Shown: in pieces, positions 45,967-56,738 of the stretch
Layout: each line of letters begins with the position of its first letter
How positions within the stretch are numbered: the stretch's first letter is position 1
Assembly (NCBI RefSeq): GCF_000754815.1
Contig: NZ_KN150747.1
Span: 443,309 to 507,308, forward strand
DNA from: Yersinia ruckeri ATCC 29473
GTDB taxonomy: Bacteria > Pseudomonadota > Gammaproteobacteria > Enterobacterales > Enterobacteriaceae
DNA: 64,000 nt
Direction of reading: 5' to 3'
Program-made: the position numbers and the translations under genes
Notes under the pieces: model-generated
Databases searched by the model: none
Told to the model about the DNA's origin: nothing
Seen by the model: the letters and a program-made list of their open reading frames with translations, nothing else

Positions 45967-46404
45967 CTAAACCTGCAACCAGAATGTCACTGGACCATCG
46001 TTCACCAGGCTGACTTTCATCTCCGCAGCAAATTGTCCCGTTTCAGTTTTTACACCACGCTCGCGACACTGAGCAACAAAATACTGATAGAGCCTATTGG
46101 CTTCTTCGGGAATGGCACCGCGAGAAAAGCCAGGCCTCATGCCCTTTTGAGTATCAGCAACCAGCGTAAATTGGGAAACAACCAGTAAACTACCGCCTAC
46201 CTGTTGGACATTCAGATTCATTTTGTCACTTTCGTCACTGAAAATCCGATACCCTAATACCCGGTCACATAAGCGCTGAGCCTTTTGTTCGTTGTCACCC
46301 TGCTCTACCCCCAGCAATACCAACAGTCCTGCATCAATCGCGCCAACTGTGACACCCTCAACATCCACACTGGCGCTTTGCGCCCGTTGAATTAAAGCAA
46401 TCAT
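45967..46404 (-). CDS. dtd: D-aminoacyl-tRNA deacylase
   Basis: Removes D-amino acids mischarged onto tRNA. The 145 residues match E. coli. The DTD signatures are [12 protein letters not shown] and the C-terminal Gly-cisPro in [12 protein letters not shown]. Followed closely by fabY in the same direction, as in E. coli. Confidence 0.96.
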   Translation of the reverse strand: MIALIQRAQSASVDVEGVTVGAIDAGLLVLLGVEQGDNEQKAQRLCDRVLGYRIFSDESDKMNLNVQQVGGSLLVVSQFTLVADTQKGMRPGFSRGAIPEEANRLYQYFVAQCRERGVKTETGQFAAEMKVSLVNDGPVTFWLQV

Positions 46405-46410
46405 AACAAC

Positions 46411-47295
46411 CTACATCTCCTGATTTTGCGTTTCCGCGTTTTTTTCCTGCCGTCGTAAAAACCGATGTTCGCCCAAGGTTACCGTAATTTCTGCACCCAA
46501 TAATACGATGCACCAACTCCAGTAAACCCATAAGAATAGAATGGGTATTACTGCCAGCACACCATAAATTAACTGGTAGGAAGGAAATAGCGTGATATAG
46601 AGTGCAAATCCTTTCTTTCCCAACTCAAACAGAATCGCCGCAACCAATGCGCCAACAAGTGCATCTTTCACCGGCACCTGGACCGTCGGCACCACACTGT
46701 AAAGCAGCCAGAAAGAAATCCACGACAGCAGTAGCGGGAAAATACGCAATACCTGCTCGATCAGGCGATTCATCCCTGTGGCGGCCAACCAGTTAAGCGA
46801 CAATAGATATGAACTGATCGCCATACTCGCACCGACTAAAATCGGCCCCAGCGTTAACACCATCCAATACACGGCGAAGGAAAACACCATAGAACGCTTA
46901 TTTTTACTACGCCAAATGGTGTTAAGCACACTATCTACAGAATAAATCAACAACAGGGCGGTAACGATCAGGCCGCAGGTGCCCACCGTCGTCATTCGGC
47001 TAGAGTTGGCAATAAATTGCTCGATATAATTTTGAATAACATGACCCGTGGACGGCATGAAATTAGCAAAAACAAAGCTCTTCAGCTGAATACTGATTTC
47101 CGTAAATATAGGGAATGCGGCAAAAAGTGCAAAAATAACGGTGACTAACGGCACTAGCGAAAGTAGTGATACATAGGCCAAATGCCCAGCCAACATAGTC
47201 AAACCATCTTGATCAATCCGCCGGCATAACATTCGCCCGAAGGATACACAGGGTTTTAACGGCGACGGTAAATGGAAACGCAGAAATCCTGCCAT
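46411..47295 (-). CDS. yihY: YihY/BrkB-family inner-membrane protein
   Basis: The 294-residue protein has about six membrane segments and family motifs [27 protein letters not shown] and [21 protein letters not shown]. Long misnamed ribonuclease BN; the function is unknown. Start at the ATG at 47295, five bases after GAGG; an ATG at 47337 would add 14 residues with no good ribosome site. It is six bases upstream of dtd. Confidence 0.93.
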   Translation of the reverse strand: MAGFLRFHLPSPLKPCVSFGRMLCRRIDQDGLTMLAGHLAYVSLLSLVPLVTVIFALFAAFPIFTEISIQLKSFVFANFMPSTGHVIQNYIEQFIANSSRMTTVGTCGLIVTALLLIYSVDSVLNTIWRSKNKRSMVFSFAVYWMVLTLGPILVGASMAISSYLLSLNWLAATGMNRLIEQVLRIFPLLLSWISFWLLYSVVPTVQVPVKDALVGALVAAILFELGKKGFALYITLFPSYQLIYGVLAVIPILFLWVYWSWCIVLLGAEITVTLGEHRFLRRQEKNAETQNQEM

Positions 47296-47382
47296 ATTTG
47301 CCTCATGGTCAAAGTCATGGAATGACGGAGCAGTCAAATACCGAGGAAAGGGTTAACATTAAGGTGTTAACCCGTGATCTCA

Positions 47383-47970
47383 TTAGGAAAAATAGGCTGG
47401 AATAACGGTTTTGTCAGTTACATGTACCACATTAATACCTAACGCTGCTGCCGCTTCAATGTTGGCGGCTACATCATCAAAGAAAACCGCCCGCTCAGGT
47501 GGGAAATTTTCATGATTTAAAACATGATGATAAATCTCAGCATCTGGTTTACGCATCCCCAAATCCTGCGATAAATACATCTGATCGACCGCCGCGGCGA
47601 CTTCTGGGTAATGTTGAGGCCAGTAATTGCAATGCAGCCGATTAGTATTGGAGAGCACCACCACCCGATGACCTTCCTCCCGCAATTTATTCATGACAGC
47701 GATCACTTCAGGGCGTAAGCCGACAAAAATGGCTTGCCAGCCGAGAGCAAATTGCTCAAAACTCAAGGATAGCCCCATTTCATCACTGAACTGGCGTGCG
47801 AATTCCTCATCGCTGACTTCACCCCGCTCATGCTGCTGAAATATTTCTCCCATGGAAAAACGTTCAGTCAAAGTCGCCAGCGGAATACTGCTCAGATTGC
47901 TCCAGACACCCAATACGCGTTTGAAGTCGATATCAACAATCACATTCCCTAGATCAAAGATATACAGCAT
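47383..47970 (-). CDS. yihX: HAD-superfamily glucose-1-phosphate phosphatase YihX
   Basis: The 195-residue HAD phosphatase has motif I DLGNVIVDID (with Gly in place of the second Asp), motif II VLSNTN, and motif IV FFDDVAANI. E. coli YihX acts on alpha-D-glucose-1-phosphate. The unusual DxG motif I is also seen in E. coli YihX. It heads yihX-yihY-dtd-fabY. Confidence 0.94.
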   Translation of the reverse strand: MLYIFDLGNVIVDIDFKRVLGVWSNLSSIPLATLTERFSMGEIFQQHERGEVSDEEFARQFSDEMGLSLSFEQFALGWQAIFVGLRPEVIAVMNKLREEGHRVVVLSNTNRLHCNYWPQHYPEVAAAVDQMYLSQDLGMRKPDAEIYHHVLNHENFPPERAVFFDDVAANIEAAAALGINVVHVTDKTVIPAYFS

Positions 47971-48075
47971 AGCGCTCTCCCAAAATTGAAGGTGAGTTCA
48001 CTGTAACGATAAAAAGGAATGCTGAATAGACAGATGAGAAAAAAGGAAAGAATAGAAGAGGAAGAACCGAAAGAA

Positions 48076-48109
48076 GAAAAAAAGAACTCAGGGCGAGAAT
48101 ATCGCCCTA
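48076..48109 (-). terminator. terminator after typA
   Basis: A 7-bp stem (AGGGCGA / TCGCCCT on the plus strand, 5-base loop) lies 26 bases past the typA stop. On the minus strand a TTCTTTTTTT tract follows a few bases later. Confidence 0.65.
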
Positions 48110-48134
48110 AGTGTCTGTTATAGCTTAAAAAGGA

Positions 48135-49958
48135 TTAACCTTCTTTGCTACCACGGCCAGCACGCTTACGATCGTTTTCCGTCAGGTGACGCTTACGGAT
48201 ACGGATAGATTGCGGGGTTACTTCAACCAGTTCGTCGTCATCGATGAACTCCAACGCCTGCTCCAGGGTTTTCTTGAGGAAAGGAACCAGAGTGGTTGCT
48301 TCATCAGTACCAGATGCACGCATGTTGGTCAGTTGCTTACCTGTCAGGCAGTTTACAGTCAGATCGTTAGAACGTGAGTGAATACCGATAATCTGGCCTT
48401 CATACACTTCAGTACCGTGACCGATAAACAGCTTGCCGCGATCCTGTAGTTTGTACAGTGCGAACGCAACAGCTTTACCCTGACCGTTAGAAACCAGCAC
48501 GCCGTTCTGACGTTGGCCGATTTCACCCGGACGCACATCATCGTAATGACTGAATGTGGAGTACAGCAGGCCAGTACCAGAGGTCATGGTCATGAATTCG
48601 GTACGGAAACCGATCAGGCCACGGCTAGGGATGGAGTAATCCAAACGGATACGCCCCTTGCCATCTGGAACCATATCTTTAACGTCGCCTTTGCGCTCAC
48701 CCATGGCTTGCATTACTGCGCCCTGGTGTTGCTCTTCAATATCCAGCGTTACGTTTTCAAACGGCTCTTGCATGCGGCCATCAATCATACGGTTGATAAC
48801 TTTAGGACGAGATACCGCCAGTTCGAAACCTTCGCGACGCATATTCTCGATCAGAACCGACAGGTGAAGTTCACCACGGCCTGAAACGCGGAATGCATCA
48901 GCATCTTCAGTTTCTTCAACACGCAATGCCACGTTGTGGATCAACTCTTTGTTCAGACGGTCAAGAATCTGACGTGAAGTCACATACTTACCTTCTTTAC
49001 CACAGAATGGAGAGGTGTTGACGCAGAAGTACATAGTTACGGTTGGTTCATCAACAGACAGTGCTGGCAATGCTTCAACAGCATTCACATCACAAATGGT
49101 ATCAGAGATGTTCAACTCGCCCAGACCGGTGATCGCAACGATATCGCCAGCTTCAGCCACGGTTGCTTCAATACGCTCCAGACCCATGTGAGTCAGAACC
49201 TTACCTACTTTACCGTTACGGGTTTTGCCTTCACTATCGATGATAGTAACTTGTTGGTTCGGCTTAACTTTACCGCGTTTGATACGGCCAATACCGATAA
49301 CACCAACATAGTTGCTGTAGTCCAGCTGAGAGATTTGCATCTGGAATGGTGCTTCCAGCTCAACTTTTGGCGCAGCTACATGATCAATAATCGCTTGATA
49401 CAGCGGGGTCATGTCTTCAGCCATGTCATTGTGGTCTTCACCAGCAATACCCAACAATGCAGATGCATAGATGATTGGGAAGTCCAGTTGTTCGTCAGTC
49501 GCATCCAGATTTACGAACAGATCGAAGACCTGATCAACAACCCAGTCAGGACGCGCGCCCGGACGGTCAACCTTGTTGATAACCACGATTGGTTTCAGAC
49601 CGTTAGCAAAGGCTTTCTTGGTCACGAAACGAGTCTGCGGCATCGGGCCATCCATTGCGTCGACGACCAGCAGCACAGAGTCAACCATAGACATAACACG
49701 CTCAACCTCGCCGCCGAAATCGGCGTGTCCAGGGGTATCCACGATGTTGATGCGGTAGTCTTTCCAATTAATGGCAGTATTTTTTGCGAGGATGGTTATC
49801 CCACGCTCTTTCTCCAAATCGTTGGAGTCCATTACACGTTCAGTTGCTTCTGCACGCTCACCGAACGTACCAGATTGTTGTAGCAACTTATCAACCAGGG
49901 TAGTTTTCCCATGGTCAACGTGCGCAATAATGGCGATGTTACGCAGATTCTCGATCAC
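48135..49958 (-). CDS. typA: ribosome-binding GTPase TypA/BipA
   Basis: Translational GTPase of 607 residues with roles in 50S assembly at low temperature and stress. G1 [10 protein letters not shown]3 DTPGHADF and G4 [10 protein letters not shown] are present, followed by beta-barrel and EF-G-like domains, and a BipA-specific C-terminal domain ending GRGSKEG. Divergent from glnA, as in E. coli. A long open frame on the opposite strand (49188-49883) is a codon-bias shadow. Confidence 0.97.
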   Translation of the reverse strand: MIENLRNIAIIAHVDHGKTTLVDKLLQQSGTFGERAEATERVMDSNDLEKERGITILAKNTAINWKDYRINIVDTPGHADFGGEVERVMSMVDSVLLVVDAMDGPMPQTRFVTKKAFANGLKPIVVINKVDRPGARPDWVVDQVFDLFVNLDATDEQLDFPIIYASALLGIAGEDHNDMAEDMTPLYQAIIDHVAAPKVELEAPFQMQISQLDYSNYVGVIGIGRIKRGKVKPNQQVTIIDSEGKTRNGKVGKVLTHMGLERIEATVAEAGDIVAITGLGELNISDTICDVNAVEALPALSVDEPTVTMYFCVNTSPFCGKEGKYVTSRQILDRLNKELIHNVALRVEETEDADAFRVSGRGELHLSVLIENMRREGFELAVSRPKVINRMIDGRMQEPFENVTLDIEEQHQGAVMQAMGERKGDVKDMVPDGKGRIRLDYSIPSRGLIGFRTEFMTMTSGTGLLYSTFSHYDDVRPGEIGQRQNGVLVSNGQGKAVAFALYKLQDRGKLFIGHGTEVYEGQIIGIHSRSNDLTVNCLTGKQLTNMRASGTDEATTLVPFLKKTLEQALEFIDDDELVEVTPQSIRIRKRHLTENDRKRAGRGSKEG

Positions 49959-50066
49959 AGCTTTTTTGCCTCAGGCATTTTAGAAATAGCGCGCTATTGT
50001 ACACGTATTAAGCGAGGGACTAAACAAGATCACAACCATATCTTATAAACAACCTGACATAGGTCA

Positions 50067-50088
50067 GATTGTGATCTCTTTCACGGTG
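50067..50088 (+). promoter_or_regulatory. CRP site of glnAp1
   Basis: TGTGATCTCTTTCACGG, a TGTGA-N6-TCACG match very like the E. coli glnA CRP site. It lies about 290 bases upstream of the glnA start. Confidence 0.8.
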
Positions 50089-50113
50089 CGAAAATGGCCT
50101 CACAGCCTAGTTT

Positions 50114-50129
50114 TGCACCAATACAGTGC
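50114..50129 (+). promoter_or_regulatory. NtrC-binding site 1 upstream of glnA
   Basis: TGCACCAATACAGTGC matches the NtrC consensus TGCACC-N5-GGTGCA in both half-sites. It lies about 120 bases before the sigma-54 promoter, as in E. coli. Confidence 0.8.
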
Positions 50130-50145
50130 CCAGTAACGCAAAGGA

Positions 50146-50162
50146 AGCACCAAAATAGTGCA
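50146..50162 (+). promoter_or_regulatory. NtrC-binding site 2 upstream of glnA
   Basis: AGCACCAAAATAGTGCA, a second NtrC-type dyad 32 bases after the first (about three helical turns), so the two dimers face the same side. A TGGTGCA half-site follows near 50175. Confidence 0.75.
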
Positions 50163-50233
50163 AAATAACTATCCTGGTGCATACTGAATATCAACAAACC
50201 CCCATGATATGGCATAAATGGGTGCTTTGAAAA

Positions 50234-50252
50234 GTTGGCACAGTTTTCGCAA
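50234..50252 (+). promoter_or_regulatory. sigma-54 promoter glnAp2
   Basis: TTGGCACAGTTTTCGCAA has the GG and GC dinucleotides of the -24/-12 elements at exact 12-base offset, and nearly equals the E. coli glnAp2 sequence. Confidence 0.85.
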
Positions 50253-50371
50253 TACTCTTTTTAAGCTAAAAAAGTCTTGTTATAGACAAAAATGGCAGCT
50301 ACACCATAACCTCAGTACACCACGGTAATCGTTCCACGACGACGACTACGACAAATCCGGGAGAGATAAGT

Positions 50372-51781
50372 ATGTCCGCTGAACATGTTTTGACGATGCT
50401 GCATGAGCACCAAGTGAAATTTGTTGATTTACGTTTCACTGATACCAAAGGGAAAGAACAACACGTCACCATTCCCGCTCATCAAGTCAACGCTGACTTC
50501 TTTGAAGAAGGCAAAATGTTTGATGGCTCCTCGATTGGTGGCTGGAAAGGCATTAACGAATCCGACATGGTATTGATGCCAGATGCCAGCACTGCAGTGA
50601 TGGATCCATTCTTCGCAGATTCTACCCTGATTATCCGTTGTGACATTCTGGAACCCGGCACCATGCAGGGTTATGACCGTGACCCACGTTCTATCTCCAA
50701 ACGTGCAGAAGACTTCCTGAAATCTTCAGGTATCGCAGATACCGTGCTGTTCGGACCAGAACCTGAATTCTTCTTGTTTGACGATATTCGCTTTGGCAGC
50801 AGCATCCGTGGCTCCCACGTTGCTATCGATGATATCGAAGGCGCATGGAACTCCAGCACCAAATACGAAGGTGGTAACAAAGGCCATCGTCCCGCAGTAA
50901 AAGGCGGTTACTTCCCGGTTCCCCCAGTTGATTCCGCGCAAGATCTGCGTTCTGCCATGTGTTTAACCATGGAAGATATGGGTCTGGTTGTTGAAGCACA
51001 TCACCACGAAGTCGCCACTGCTGGTCAGAACGAAGTGGCTACCCGCTTCAATACCATGACCAAGAAAGCGGATGAAATCCAAATCTACAAATATGTCGTG
51101 CACAACGTAGCGCATGCCTATGGTAAGACAGCGACTTTCATGCCAAAACCTATGTTTGGTGATAACGGCTCAGGCATGCATTGCCATATGTCGTTGTCCA
51201 AAAACGGTACTAACCTGTTTGCGGGCGATAAATACGGTGGCCTGTCTGAAATAGCACTGTTCTACATCGGCGGTATCATCAAGCACGCTAAGGCAATTAA
51301 CGCCTTGGCAAACCCGACGACCAACTCCTACAAACGTTTGGTTCCAGGTTACGAAGCACCAGTAATGCTGGCTTATTCAGCCCGTAACCGTTCTGCTTCT
51401 ATCCGTATCCCAGTCGTTGCCAGCCCGAAAGCCCGCCGTATTGAAGCACGCTTCCCAGATCCTGCGGCTAACCCATACCTGTGCTTCGCAGCACTGCTGA
51501 TGGCGGGTCTGGATGGTGTCATTAACAAAATCCATCCTGGTGATGCAATGGACAAAAACCTGTACGACCTGCCACCGGAAGAAGAAGCTGAAATTCCAAA
51601 AGTTGCAGGCTCTCTGGACGAAGCGCTGGCAGCACTGAGCGAAGATCGTGAATTCCTGACTCGTGGTGGTGTATTCACTGACGACGCTATCGATGCTTAC
51701 ATCGAACTGCGTAAAGAAGAAATGGATCGCGTGCGCATGACTCCACATCCAGTTGAGTTCGAACTGTATTACAGCGTTTAG
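50372..51781 (+). CDS. glnA: glutamine synthetase type I
   Basis: Central enzyme of ammonia assimilation (469 residues, dodecamer). Motifs: [41 protein letters not shown] and the adenylylation loop [10 protein letters not shown] with its Tyr. A GGGAGAG site precedes the ATG. It is regulated by the promoters listed above and is followed by an ERIC-like element, a terminator and glnL-glnG. Confidence 0.98.
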   Translation: MSAEHVLTMLHEHQVKFVDLRFTDTKGKEQHVTIPAHQVNADFFEEGKMFDGSSIGGWKGINESDMVLMPDASTAVMDPFFADSTLIIRCDILEPGTMQGYDRDPRSISKRAEDFLKSSGIADTVLFGPEPEFFLFDDIRFGSSIRGSHVAIDDIEGAWNSSTKYEGGNKGHRPAVKGGYFPVPPVDSAQDLRSAMCLTMEDMGLVVEAHHHEVATAGQNEVATRFNTMTKKADEIQIYKYVVHNVAHAYGKTATFMPKPMFGDNGSGMHCHMSLSKNGTNLFAGDKYGGLSEIALFYIGGIIKHAKAINALANPTTNSYKRLVPGYEAPVMLAYSARNRSASIRIPVVASPKARRIEARFPDPAANPYLCFAALLMAGLDGVINKIHPGDAMDKNLYDLPPEEEAEIPKVAGSLDEALAALSEDREFLTRGGVFTDDAIDAYIELRKEEMDRVRMTPHPVEFELYYSV

Positions 51782-51791
51782 TTTTAATATT

Positions 51792-51870
51792 TATACCCAA
51801 TAGATTTCAAGGCGTAGGAAGGCGGTGAACGAGAGTAGCCAACACATCTACAATTTGAAAGCTGACGGGT
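51792..51870. repeat. deleted ERIC (intergenic repeat) element downstream of glnA
   Basis: The left end TATACCCAATAGATTTCAA and right half GTAGCCAACAC...TTTGAAAGCTGACGGG match the outer arms of ERIC. The roughly 45-55 base central part (with GTGAATCCCCAGGAG) is missing, leaving 79 bases. It lies in the 3' untranslated region of glnA, before the terminator. Confidence 0.75.
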
Positions 51871-51890
51871 TGTTGCCGTGGAAACTTTTG

Positions 51891-51914
51891 GCCCATCTTA
51901 CGATGGGCTTTTTT
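51891..51914 (+). terminator. glnA terminator
   Basis: Stem GCCCATC / GATGGGC with a 4-base loop and six T residues, the usual place between glnA and glnL in enterics. Readthrough or a separate promoter serves glnLG. Confidence 0.9.
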
Positions 51915-52007
51915 CTCCACTGAGCCTTATTTTCACAGTAACCTGACAACAGCGATTACGTTGGATTTTCAGGATAAATGCACTTAATCAGTGCTGGAGT
52001 CTGCTTT

Positions 52008-53057
52008 ATGGCAACAGGCACGCTGCCCGATGCTGGGCAGATCCTCAACTCTCTCATTAACAGCATCCTGCTGTTGGATGATGATCTGGCCATTCACTAC
52101 GCCAATCCCGCCGCCCAACAACTGTTGGCGCAAAGCTCTCGTAAACTTTTTGGTACACCGTTGCCGGATTTATTAGGCTATTTTTCCCTCAATATTCCAT
52201 TAATGCGGGAAAGTTTAATCTCTGGTCAGGGTTTTACCGATAACGAAGTGACTTTGGTGGTTGATGGGCGAGCACATATTTTATCGCTGACGGCACAGGC
52301 GTTATCCGAAGGATTTATTCTGTTTGAATTAGCAGCAATGGATAACCAACGTCGGCTCAGCCAGGAGCAACTACAGCACGCTCAGCAGGTTGCTGCTCGT
52401 GATCTGGTTCGCGGGCTGGCTCATGAGATTAAAAATCCCCTTGGCGGATTACGCGGAGCCGCGCAGCTTCTGGCTAAAGCTCTGCCCGACCCTTCACTAC
52501 TCGAATACACCAAAGTGATTATTGAACAGGCCGATAGGTTACGTAATCTTGTGGATCGGTTGTTAGGGCCGCAACGCCCTGGCCAGCATATCAATCAGAG
52601 TATTCATCAGGTTGCTGAGCGAGTTTGCCAGTTGGTTTCGTTGGAAAAACCGGATAACGTCACACTGATTCGCGACTATGATCCTAGCTTGCCTGAGCTG
52701 GCGCATGATCCTGATCAAATTGAACAGGTGCTACTTAACATTACCCGTAATGCCTTGCAGGCATTGGGCGAAAGCGGTGGCACAATCACACTCCGCACCC
52801 GGACAGCCTTTCAACTCACGCTACACGGTGTTCGCTACCGTCTGGCTGCACGGATTGATATTGAAGATAACGGCCCCGGTATACCCGCCCAACTACAAGA
52901 TACATTGTTCTACCCAATGGTCAGTGGTCGCGAGGGCGGAACCGGCCTTGGCCTATCCATAGCGCGCAGTCTTATCGATCAACATTCGGGTAAAATTGAA
53001 TTTAACAGTTGGCCGGGACACACCGAATTTTCTGTCTACCTGCCTATTCGCCAGTGA
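52008..53057 (+). CDS. glnL: nitrogen sensor histidine kinase NtrB (GlnL)
   Basis: Cytoplasmic kinase/phosphatase, controlled by PII, that sets NtrC phosphorylation. 349 residues, the E. coli length, from the ATG at 52008 (GGAG 8 bases upstream; a start ten codons earlier lacks support). PAS domain about 10-100, phospho-acceptor His139 in [15 protein letters not shown]-binding motifs DNGPGIP and [10 protein letters not shown]. Confidence 0.97.
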   Translation: MATGTLPDAGQILNSLINSILLLDDDLAIHYANPAAQQLLAQSSRKLFGTPLPDLLGYFSLNIPLMRESLISGQGFTDNEVTLVVDGRAHILSLTAQALSEGFILFELAAMDNQRRLSQEQLQHAQQVAARDLVRGLAHEIKNPLGGLRGAAQLLAKALPDPSLLEYTKVIIEQADRLRNLVDRLLGPQRPGQHINQSIHQVAERVCQLVSLEKPDNVTLIRDYDPSLPELAHDPDQIEQVLLNITRNALQALGESGGTITLRTRTAFQLTLHGVRYRLAARIDIEDNGPGIPAQLQDTLFYPMVSGREGGTGLGLSIARSLIDQHSGKIEFNSWPGHTEFSVYLPIRQ

Positions 53058-53064
53058 GGTTTCT

Positions 53065-54477
53065 ATGCAACGAGGGATAGTCTGGGTCGTCGATGACGAT
53101 AGCTCCATCCGCTGGGTGCTCGAACGTGCGTTAACTGGGGCGGATCTGAACTGTGTCAGTTTTGACAACGGTAATGCCGTTCTGGACGCATTAACCACGC
53201 AAACACCAGACGTGTTGTTATCGGATATTCGCATGCCTGGCATGGATGGTTTGGCTCTGCTAAAACAGATAAAGCAACGCCACCCGATGCTCCCGGTCAT
53301 CATAATGACCGCTCATTCAGATTTGGACGCTGCCGTCAGTGCCTATCAACAAGGGGCGTTTGATTATCTGCCAAAACCCTTCGATATTGACGAAGCGGTA
53401 GCGCTGGTAGAACGAGCCATCAGCCATTATCAGGAACAGCAACAACCACCACGTAGCCAGCCTTCTAGCGGGTCGACTGCTGATATTATCGGTGAAGCAC
53501 CAGCAATGCAGGATGTTTTCCGTATTATCGGACGCCTTTCCCGCTCATCGATCAGCGTGCTGATTAACGGTGAATCCGGTACCGGTAAAGAATTGGTGGC
53601 CCACGCTCTTCATCGCCATAGCCCACGAGAAAAGGCTCCGTTTATCGCGCTGAATATGGCGGCAATCCCAAAGGATTTGATTGAATCCGAGCTTTTTGGT
53701 CATGAAAAAGGGGCTTTTACCGGAGCCAGTCAGGGGCGTCAGGGGCGATTTGAACAAGCCGATGGCGGAACCTTATTCCTCGATGAAATCGGCGATATGC
53801 CAATGGATGTGCAAACCCGATTGCTACGCGTGCTGGCCGATGGCCAGTTTTATCGGGTTGGAGGTTACGCGCCGGTCAAAGTCGATGTCCGGATCATCGC
53901 GGCAACTCACCAGAATCTGGAACTGCGCGTCCAGGAAGGCAAATTCCGCGATGACCTGTTTCATCGCTTAAACGTTATTCGGGTGCATTTGCCACCCTTA
54001 CGGGAACGCCGGGAGGATATTCCTCGCCTGGCCCGTTACTTTTTACAGGTTGCAGCTAAAGAGCTCGGCGTGGAGGCCAAAAACCTTCATCCTGAAACTG
54101 AGATTGCATTAACTCGCCTGCCGTGGCCTGGGAACGTCCGACAGTTGGAAAATACCTGTCGCTGGCTAACGGTCATGGCGGCCGGACAAGAAGTGCTAAT
54201 TCAAGATTTACCGAGCGAGCTGTTTGAAACTACCACTCCCGATGTGACCAGTCAGGCGTTGTCGGACAGTTGGGCAACACTGTTAGCTCAGTGGGCGGAG
54301 AAAGCCTTGCGTTCAGGACATCAGGATTTGTTATCAGAAGCACAGCCAGAAATGGAGCGCACATTACTCACCACCGCGTTGCGACATACTCAGGGGCATA
54401 AGCAGGAAGCCGCTCGCTTACTGGGTTGGGGGCGAAACACCCTGACCCGGAAGCTGAAAGAATTGGGCATGGAATAA
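53065..54477 (+). CDS. glnG: nitrogen response regulator NtrC (GlnG)
   Basis: Sigma-54 activator, 470 residues. Receiver domain with Asp54 ([10 protein letters not shown]), AAA+ domain with GESGTGKE, the sigma-54-contact GAFTGA and LFLDEIGDM, and a C-terminal Fis-type HTH ([19 protein letters not shown]). It starts eight bases after glnL. It would act on the NtrC sites upstream of glnA. Confidence 0.97.
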   Translation: MQRGIVWVVDDDSSIRWVLERALTGADLNCVSFDNGNAVLDALTTQTPDVLLSDIRMPGMDGLALLKQIKQRHPMLPVIIMTAHSDLDAAVSAYQQGAFDYLPKPFDIDEAVALVERAISHYQEQQQPPRSQPSSGSTADIIGEAPAMQDVFRIIGRLSRSSISVLINGESGTGKELVAHALHRHSPREKAPFIALNMAAIPKDLIESELFGHEKGAFTGASQGRQGRFEQADGGTLFLDEIGDMPMDVQTRLLRVLADGQFYRVGGYAPVKVDVRIIAATHQNLELRVQEGKFRDDLFHRLNVIRVHLPPLRERREDIPRLARYFLQVAAKELGVEAKNLHPETEIALTRLPWPGNVRQLENTCRWLTVMAAGQEVLIQDLPSELFETTTPDVTSQALSDSWATLLAQWAEKALRSGHQDLLSEAQPEMERTLLTTALRHTQGHKQEAARLLGWGRNTLTRKLKELGME

Positions 54478-54494
54478 TCATCTGGCGTTGACAC

Positions 54495-54520
54495 CCTCCT
54501 CGCCATCAAGTGCGAGGAGG
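54495..54520. terminator. stem-loop between glnG and hemN
   Basis: CCTCCTCG and CGAGGAGG pair across a 10-base loop in the 50-base gap between converging genes. No T-run, so a weak terminator or mRNA-end structure. Confidence 0.5.
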
Positions 54521-54527
54521 ATAGTGA

Positions 54528-55901
54528 TCAGATAACTCGAGAAAACTGTTGTTTGCGCACTTGTTTCCGTAGATAGATATCAAAGCACATACAGATATTA
54601 CGAATCAGCAAGCGACCACGAGGCGTAACCCGAATTCCCTTCTCATCCCGCTCCACCAGTCCATCGTGTTCAAATGGCGCAAGCAATGCCAAATCCTCGG
54701 TAAAATAATCTGCAAAAAGAATGCCATATTGCTGCTCTATCGCCGCGTAATTTAGCTGAAAATGACAAATCAGCGTTTTAATCACGTCTCGACGGATACA
54801 ATCATCTTCGGTCATTACCAGCCCTCGCCACAGCGCATTCCCTTGTTTTTCGACACAGGCATAGTAAGTTTTCAGATCTTTTTCATTTTGCGCATAACTG
54901 TCACCCAACATACTGATAGCCGATACGCCAAGCCCCAACAGATCGCTTTCCCCTTGAGTGGTATATCCTTGGAAGTTACGATGCAGCGTACCTTCCCGCT
55001 GGGCTACCGCCAGTTCATCATCAGGGCGAGCAAAGTGATCCATACCAATAAATTGGTAACCGGAGTCGGTCAGGAAACTAATGCTATGTTGCAGAATATC
55101 CAAACGTTGCTCTGGGCTGGGTAAATCTTCATCTTTGATTTTTCGCTGTGCGGCGAATAAAGCGGGCAAATGGGCGTAGTTAAACACACTAAGCCGATCA
55201 GGATTCAGCTCCACGACTCGTTTCAACGTGAAGGCAAAGCTTTCTGGCGTCTGTTTGGGTAAACCATAGATTAAATCGATATTGGTCGAATTGAATCCCA
55301 AAGCTTTAGCGCGGGCGATAAGTGCAAAGATGAAATCTTCATCTTGCTCACGGTTCACCAAACGCTGCACTTCTTTATTGAAATCCTGCACTCCCATGCT
55401 CAGTCGGTTAAAACCTTCAGCACGCAAGTGGTCAATAACATCCAGTTCTATTTCGCGAGGGTCGACTTCGATAGATTGTTCCGCACCGGGCAGAAAATCA
55501 AAATTTTCCCGTAGCAGATTCATCAACTGGGTTATTTGCGTTTTATTCAAGTAGGTTGGCGTACCGCCACCCCAGTGCATCTGGCTAACCTGACGACCTT
55601 TGAATAAAGTGGCTTGCTGACGAATTTCCTTTTCCAGCACCGCCAGATATTCATCAGCCTTATGCTGCTGACGAGTAACCAGTTTATTGCAGCCGCAAAA
55701 GTAGCAAAGTTTATGGCAAAACGGGATGTGAACGTACAGCGAAAGCGGTCGTTCGGGATAACGTCCTGCCGCCAACTTAAAAGCCGCGTCATTGTAGGCT
55801 TCACTAAACTCAAGAGCCGTGGGATACGAAGTATAGCGAGGACCTGAATAGTTATATTTTTGAATTAGAGCCAGATCCCAAACAATAGCGTGCTCAGACA
55901 T
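54528..55901 (-). CDS. hemN: oxygen-independent coproporphyrinogen III oxidase HemN
   Basis: Anaerobic heme-synthesis radical-SAM enzyme that decarboxylates two propionates. 457 residues. The iron-sulfur motif CxxxCxxC is in FCHKLCYFCGC (Cys62, 66 and 69), with GGGTPT next. A GGAAGGA ribosome site lies inside the end of the small gene just upstream, so the two are probably coupled. Confidence 0.96.
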   Translation of the reverse strand: MSEHAIVWDLALIQKYNYSGPRYTSYPTALEFSEAYNDAAFKLAAGRYPERPLSLYVHIPFCHKLCYFCGCNKLVTRQQHKADEYLAVLEKEIRQQATLFKGRQVSQMHWGGGTPTYLNKTQITQLMNLLRENFDFLPGAEQSIEVDPREIELDVIDHLRAEGFNRLSMGVQDFNKEVQRLVNREQDEDFIFALIARAKALGFNSTNIDLIYGLPKQTPESFAFTLKRVVELNPDRLSVFNYAHLPALFAAQRKIKDEDLPSPEQRLDILQHSISFLTDSGYQFIGMDHFARPDDELAVAQREGTLHRNFQGYTTQGESDLLGLGVSAISMLGDSYAQNEKDLKTYYACVEKQGNALWRGLVMTEDDCIRRDVIKTLICHFQLNYAAIEQQYGILFADYFTEDLALLAPFEHDGLVERDEKGIRVTPRGRLLIRNICMCFDIYLRKQVRKQQFSRVI

Positions 55902-55903
55902 GT

Positions 55904-56080
55904 TTATTCCTTCCGATATTTTCGTCTACCGGGCCGGTTAAAGGGCGACTGTTTACGTTGTCTGGTCGCGGAAGCGCTGCGCAAGCGGGATTTCCGTTGC
56001 GACAGCCGCCATAGTTTACCCAATAACCACAACAGATAACATGTAAGGAGTAAGGTTATTGTCGGGATGACCCAATTCAT
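55904..56080 (-). CDS. small membrane protein of 58 residues between yihI and hemN
   Basis: Reading from the ATG at 56080: an N-terminal hydrophobic helix (residues about 3-22, MNWVIPTITLLLTCYLLW) is followed by a very basic tail ending RRKYRKE. It starts three bases after the yihI stop and ends two bases before the hemN start, which is hard to explain by chance. It could be the remnant of a DUF2489-type protein, which occupies this place in some gammaproteobacteria; that link is a guess. No strong ribosome site is seen, so coupling to yihI is likely. Confidence 0.7.
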   Translation of the reverse strand: MNWVIPTITLLLTCYLLWLLGKLWRLSQRKSRLRSASATRQRKQSPFNRPGRRKYRKE

Positions 56081-56083
56081 GAC

Positions 56084-56620
56084 TTAGAAATCGTCTTTAG
56101 AACTTCCACGCTTCAATAGCTGTAAAATATCTTCCTGCTTTTCTTCCGGTTTCTCGCCATCTTCGTCATCGCCAAGCTCAATACCCAATTGCTCCATCAA
56201 TGCATCGATACGATCCAGCGTCAGATCGACATAAGCTTGGTCTTCTTTACCCAAGACTTCATCATTATCCAGACGATCCAGTAATGCATCCAGGCGCTCA
56301 TCATTTTCCAGCTTAGCCAGCTCTTCTTCCGGCGTCAGGCGTGGTTTAACGACAGGTTTGGTCATTAGCTTGGCTTTTACTTTACTCTCAACCACCAGCG
56401 GCACAGGCACTTTGCTGCCAATGCGTGGATCTTTTTCCTGAGCCGATGTTTGACCTTTCTTATTGTTGGATTCCACATTGGTTCTCGCTCCTGAGCGATG
56501 ACCACTGTGTCTTTTCTGGCGTTTACGTTCGCGGGCTTCAATATCAAGCTCTACACGGGTCTTTTTATTACGCTTCGGTGTTGCTGTTTTGGCGCGCGGT
56601 GCTTTCGTTGGTTGCTTCAT
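56084..56620 (-). CDS. yihI: YihI, GTPase-activating protein for Der
   Basis: A 178-residue, highly charged protein: basic N-terminal half ([17 protein letters not shown]) and acidic C-terminal half ([12 protein letters not shown]). YihI stimulates the GTPase Der (EngA) and so regulates 50S assembly. The order yihI-hemN is as in E. coli. Confidence 0.93.
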   Translation of the reverse strand: MKQPTKAPRAKTATPKRNKKTRVELDIEARERKRQKRHSGHRSGARTNVESNNKKGQTSAQEKDPRIGSKVPVPLVVESKVKAKLMTKPVVKPRLTPEEELAKLENDERLDALLDRLDNDEVLGKEDQAYVDLTLDRIDALMEQLGIELGDDEDGEKPEEKQEDILQLLKRGSSKDDF

Positions 56621-56704
56621 AACCTTTACTCTTAAATGGGTAGATAAATCTGGGATTGGATTTAGTATAGGATTGCGGCGGAATCTAGCAGAAAGCAGGC
56701 AAAG

Positions 56705-56738
56705 AAAAAAGGCGGCAGGTTAACCTGTCGCCTTTTTT
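56705..56738 (-). terminator. terminator of csrC
   Basis: GGCGGCAGG paired with CCTGTCGCC (one G-U wobble), loop TTAA, with A6 on the left and T6 on the right. Confidence 0.88.

Larger units (their letters stand above)
49959..50371. promoter_or_regulatory. typA-glnA divergent control region
   Basis: About 410 bases holding, in order, a CRP site, two NtrC sites and a sigma-54 promoter, listed separately. The layout matches E. coli glnA, where glnAp1 (CRP-dependent, sigma-70) and glnAp2 (NtrC-dependent, sigma-54) drive nitrogen-regulated glutamine synthetase. Confidence 0.85.

Noticed and set aside
49188-49883. 231-codon frame opposite typA
   Set aside because: It lies fully inside a well-conserved gene on the other strand, resembles no known protein to me, and arises from third-position bias.
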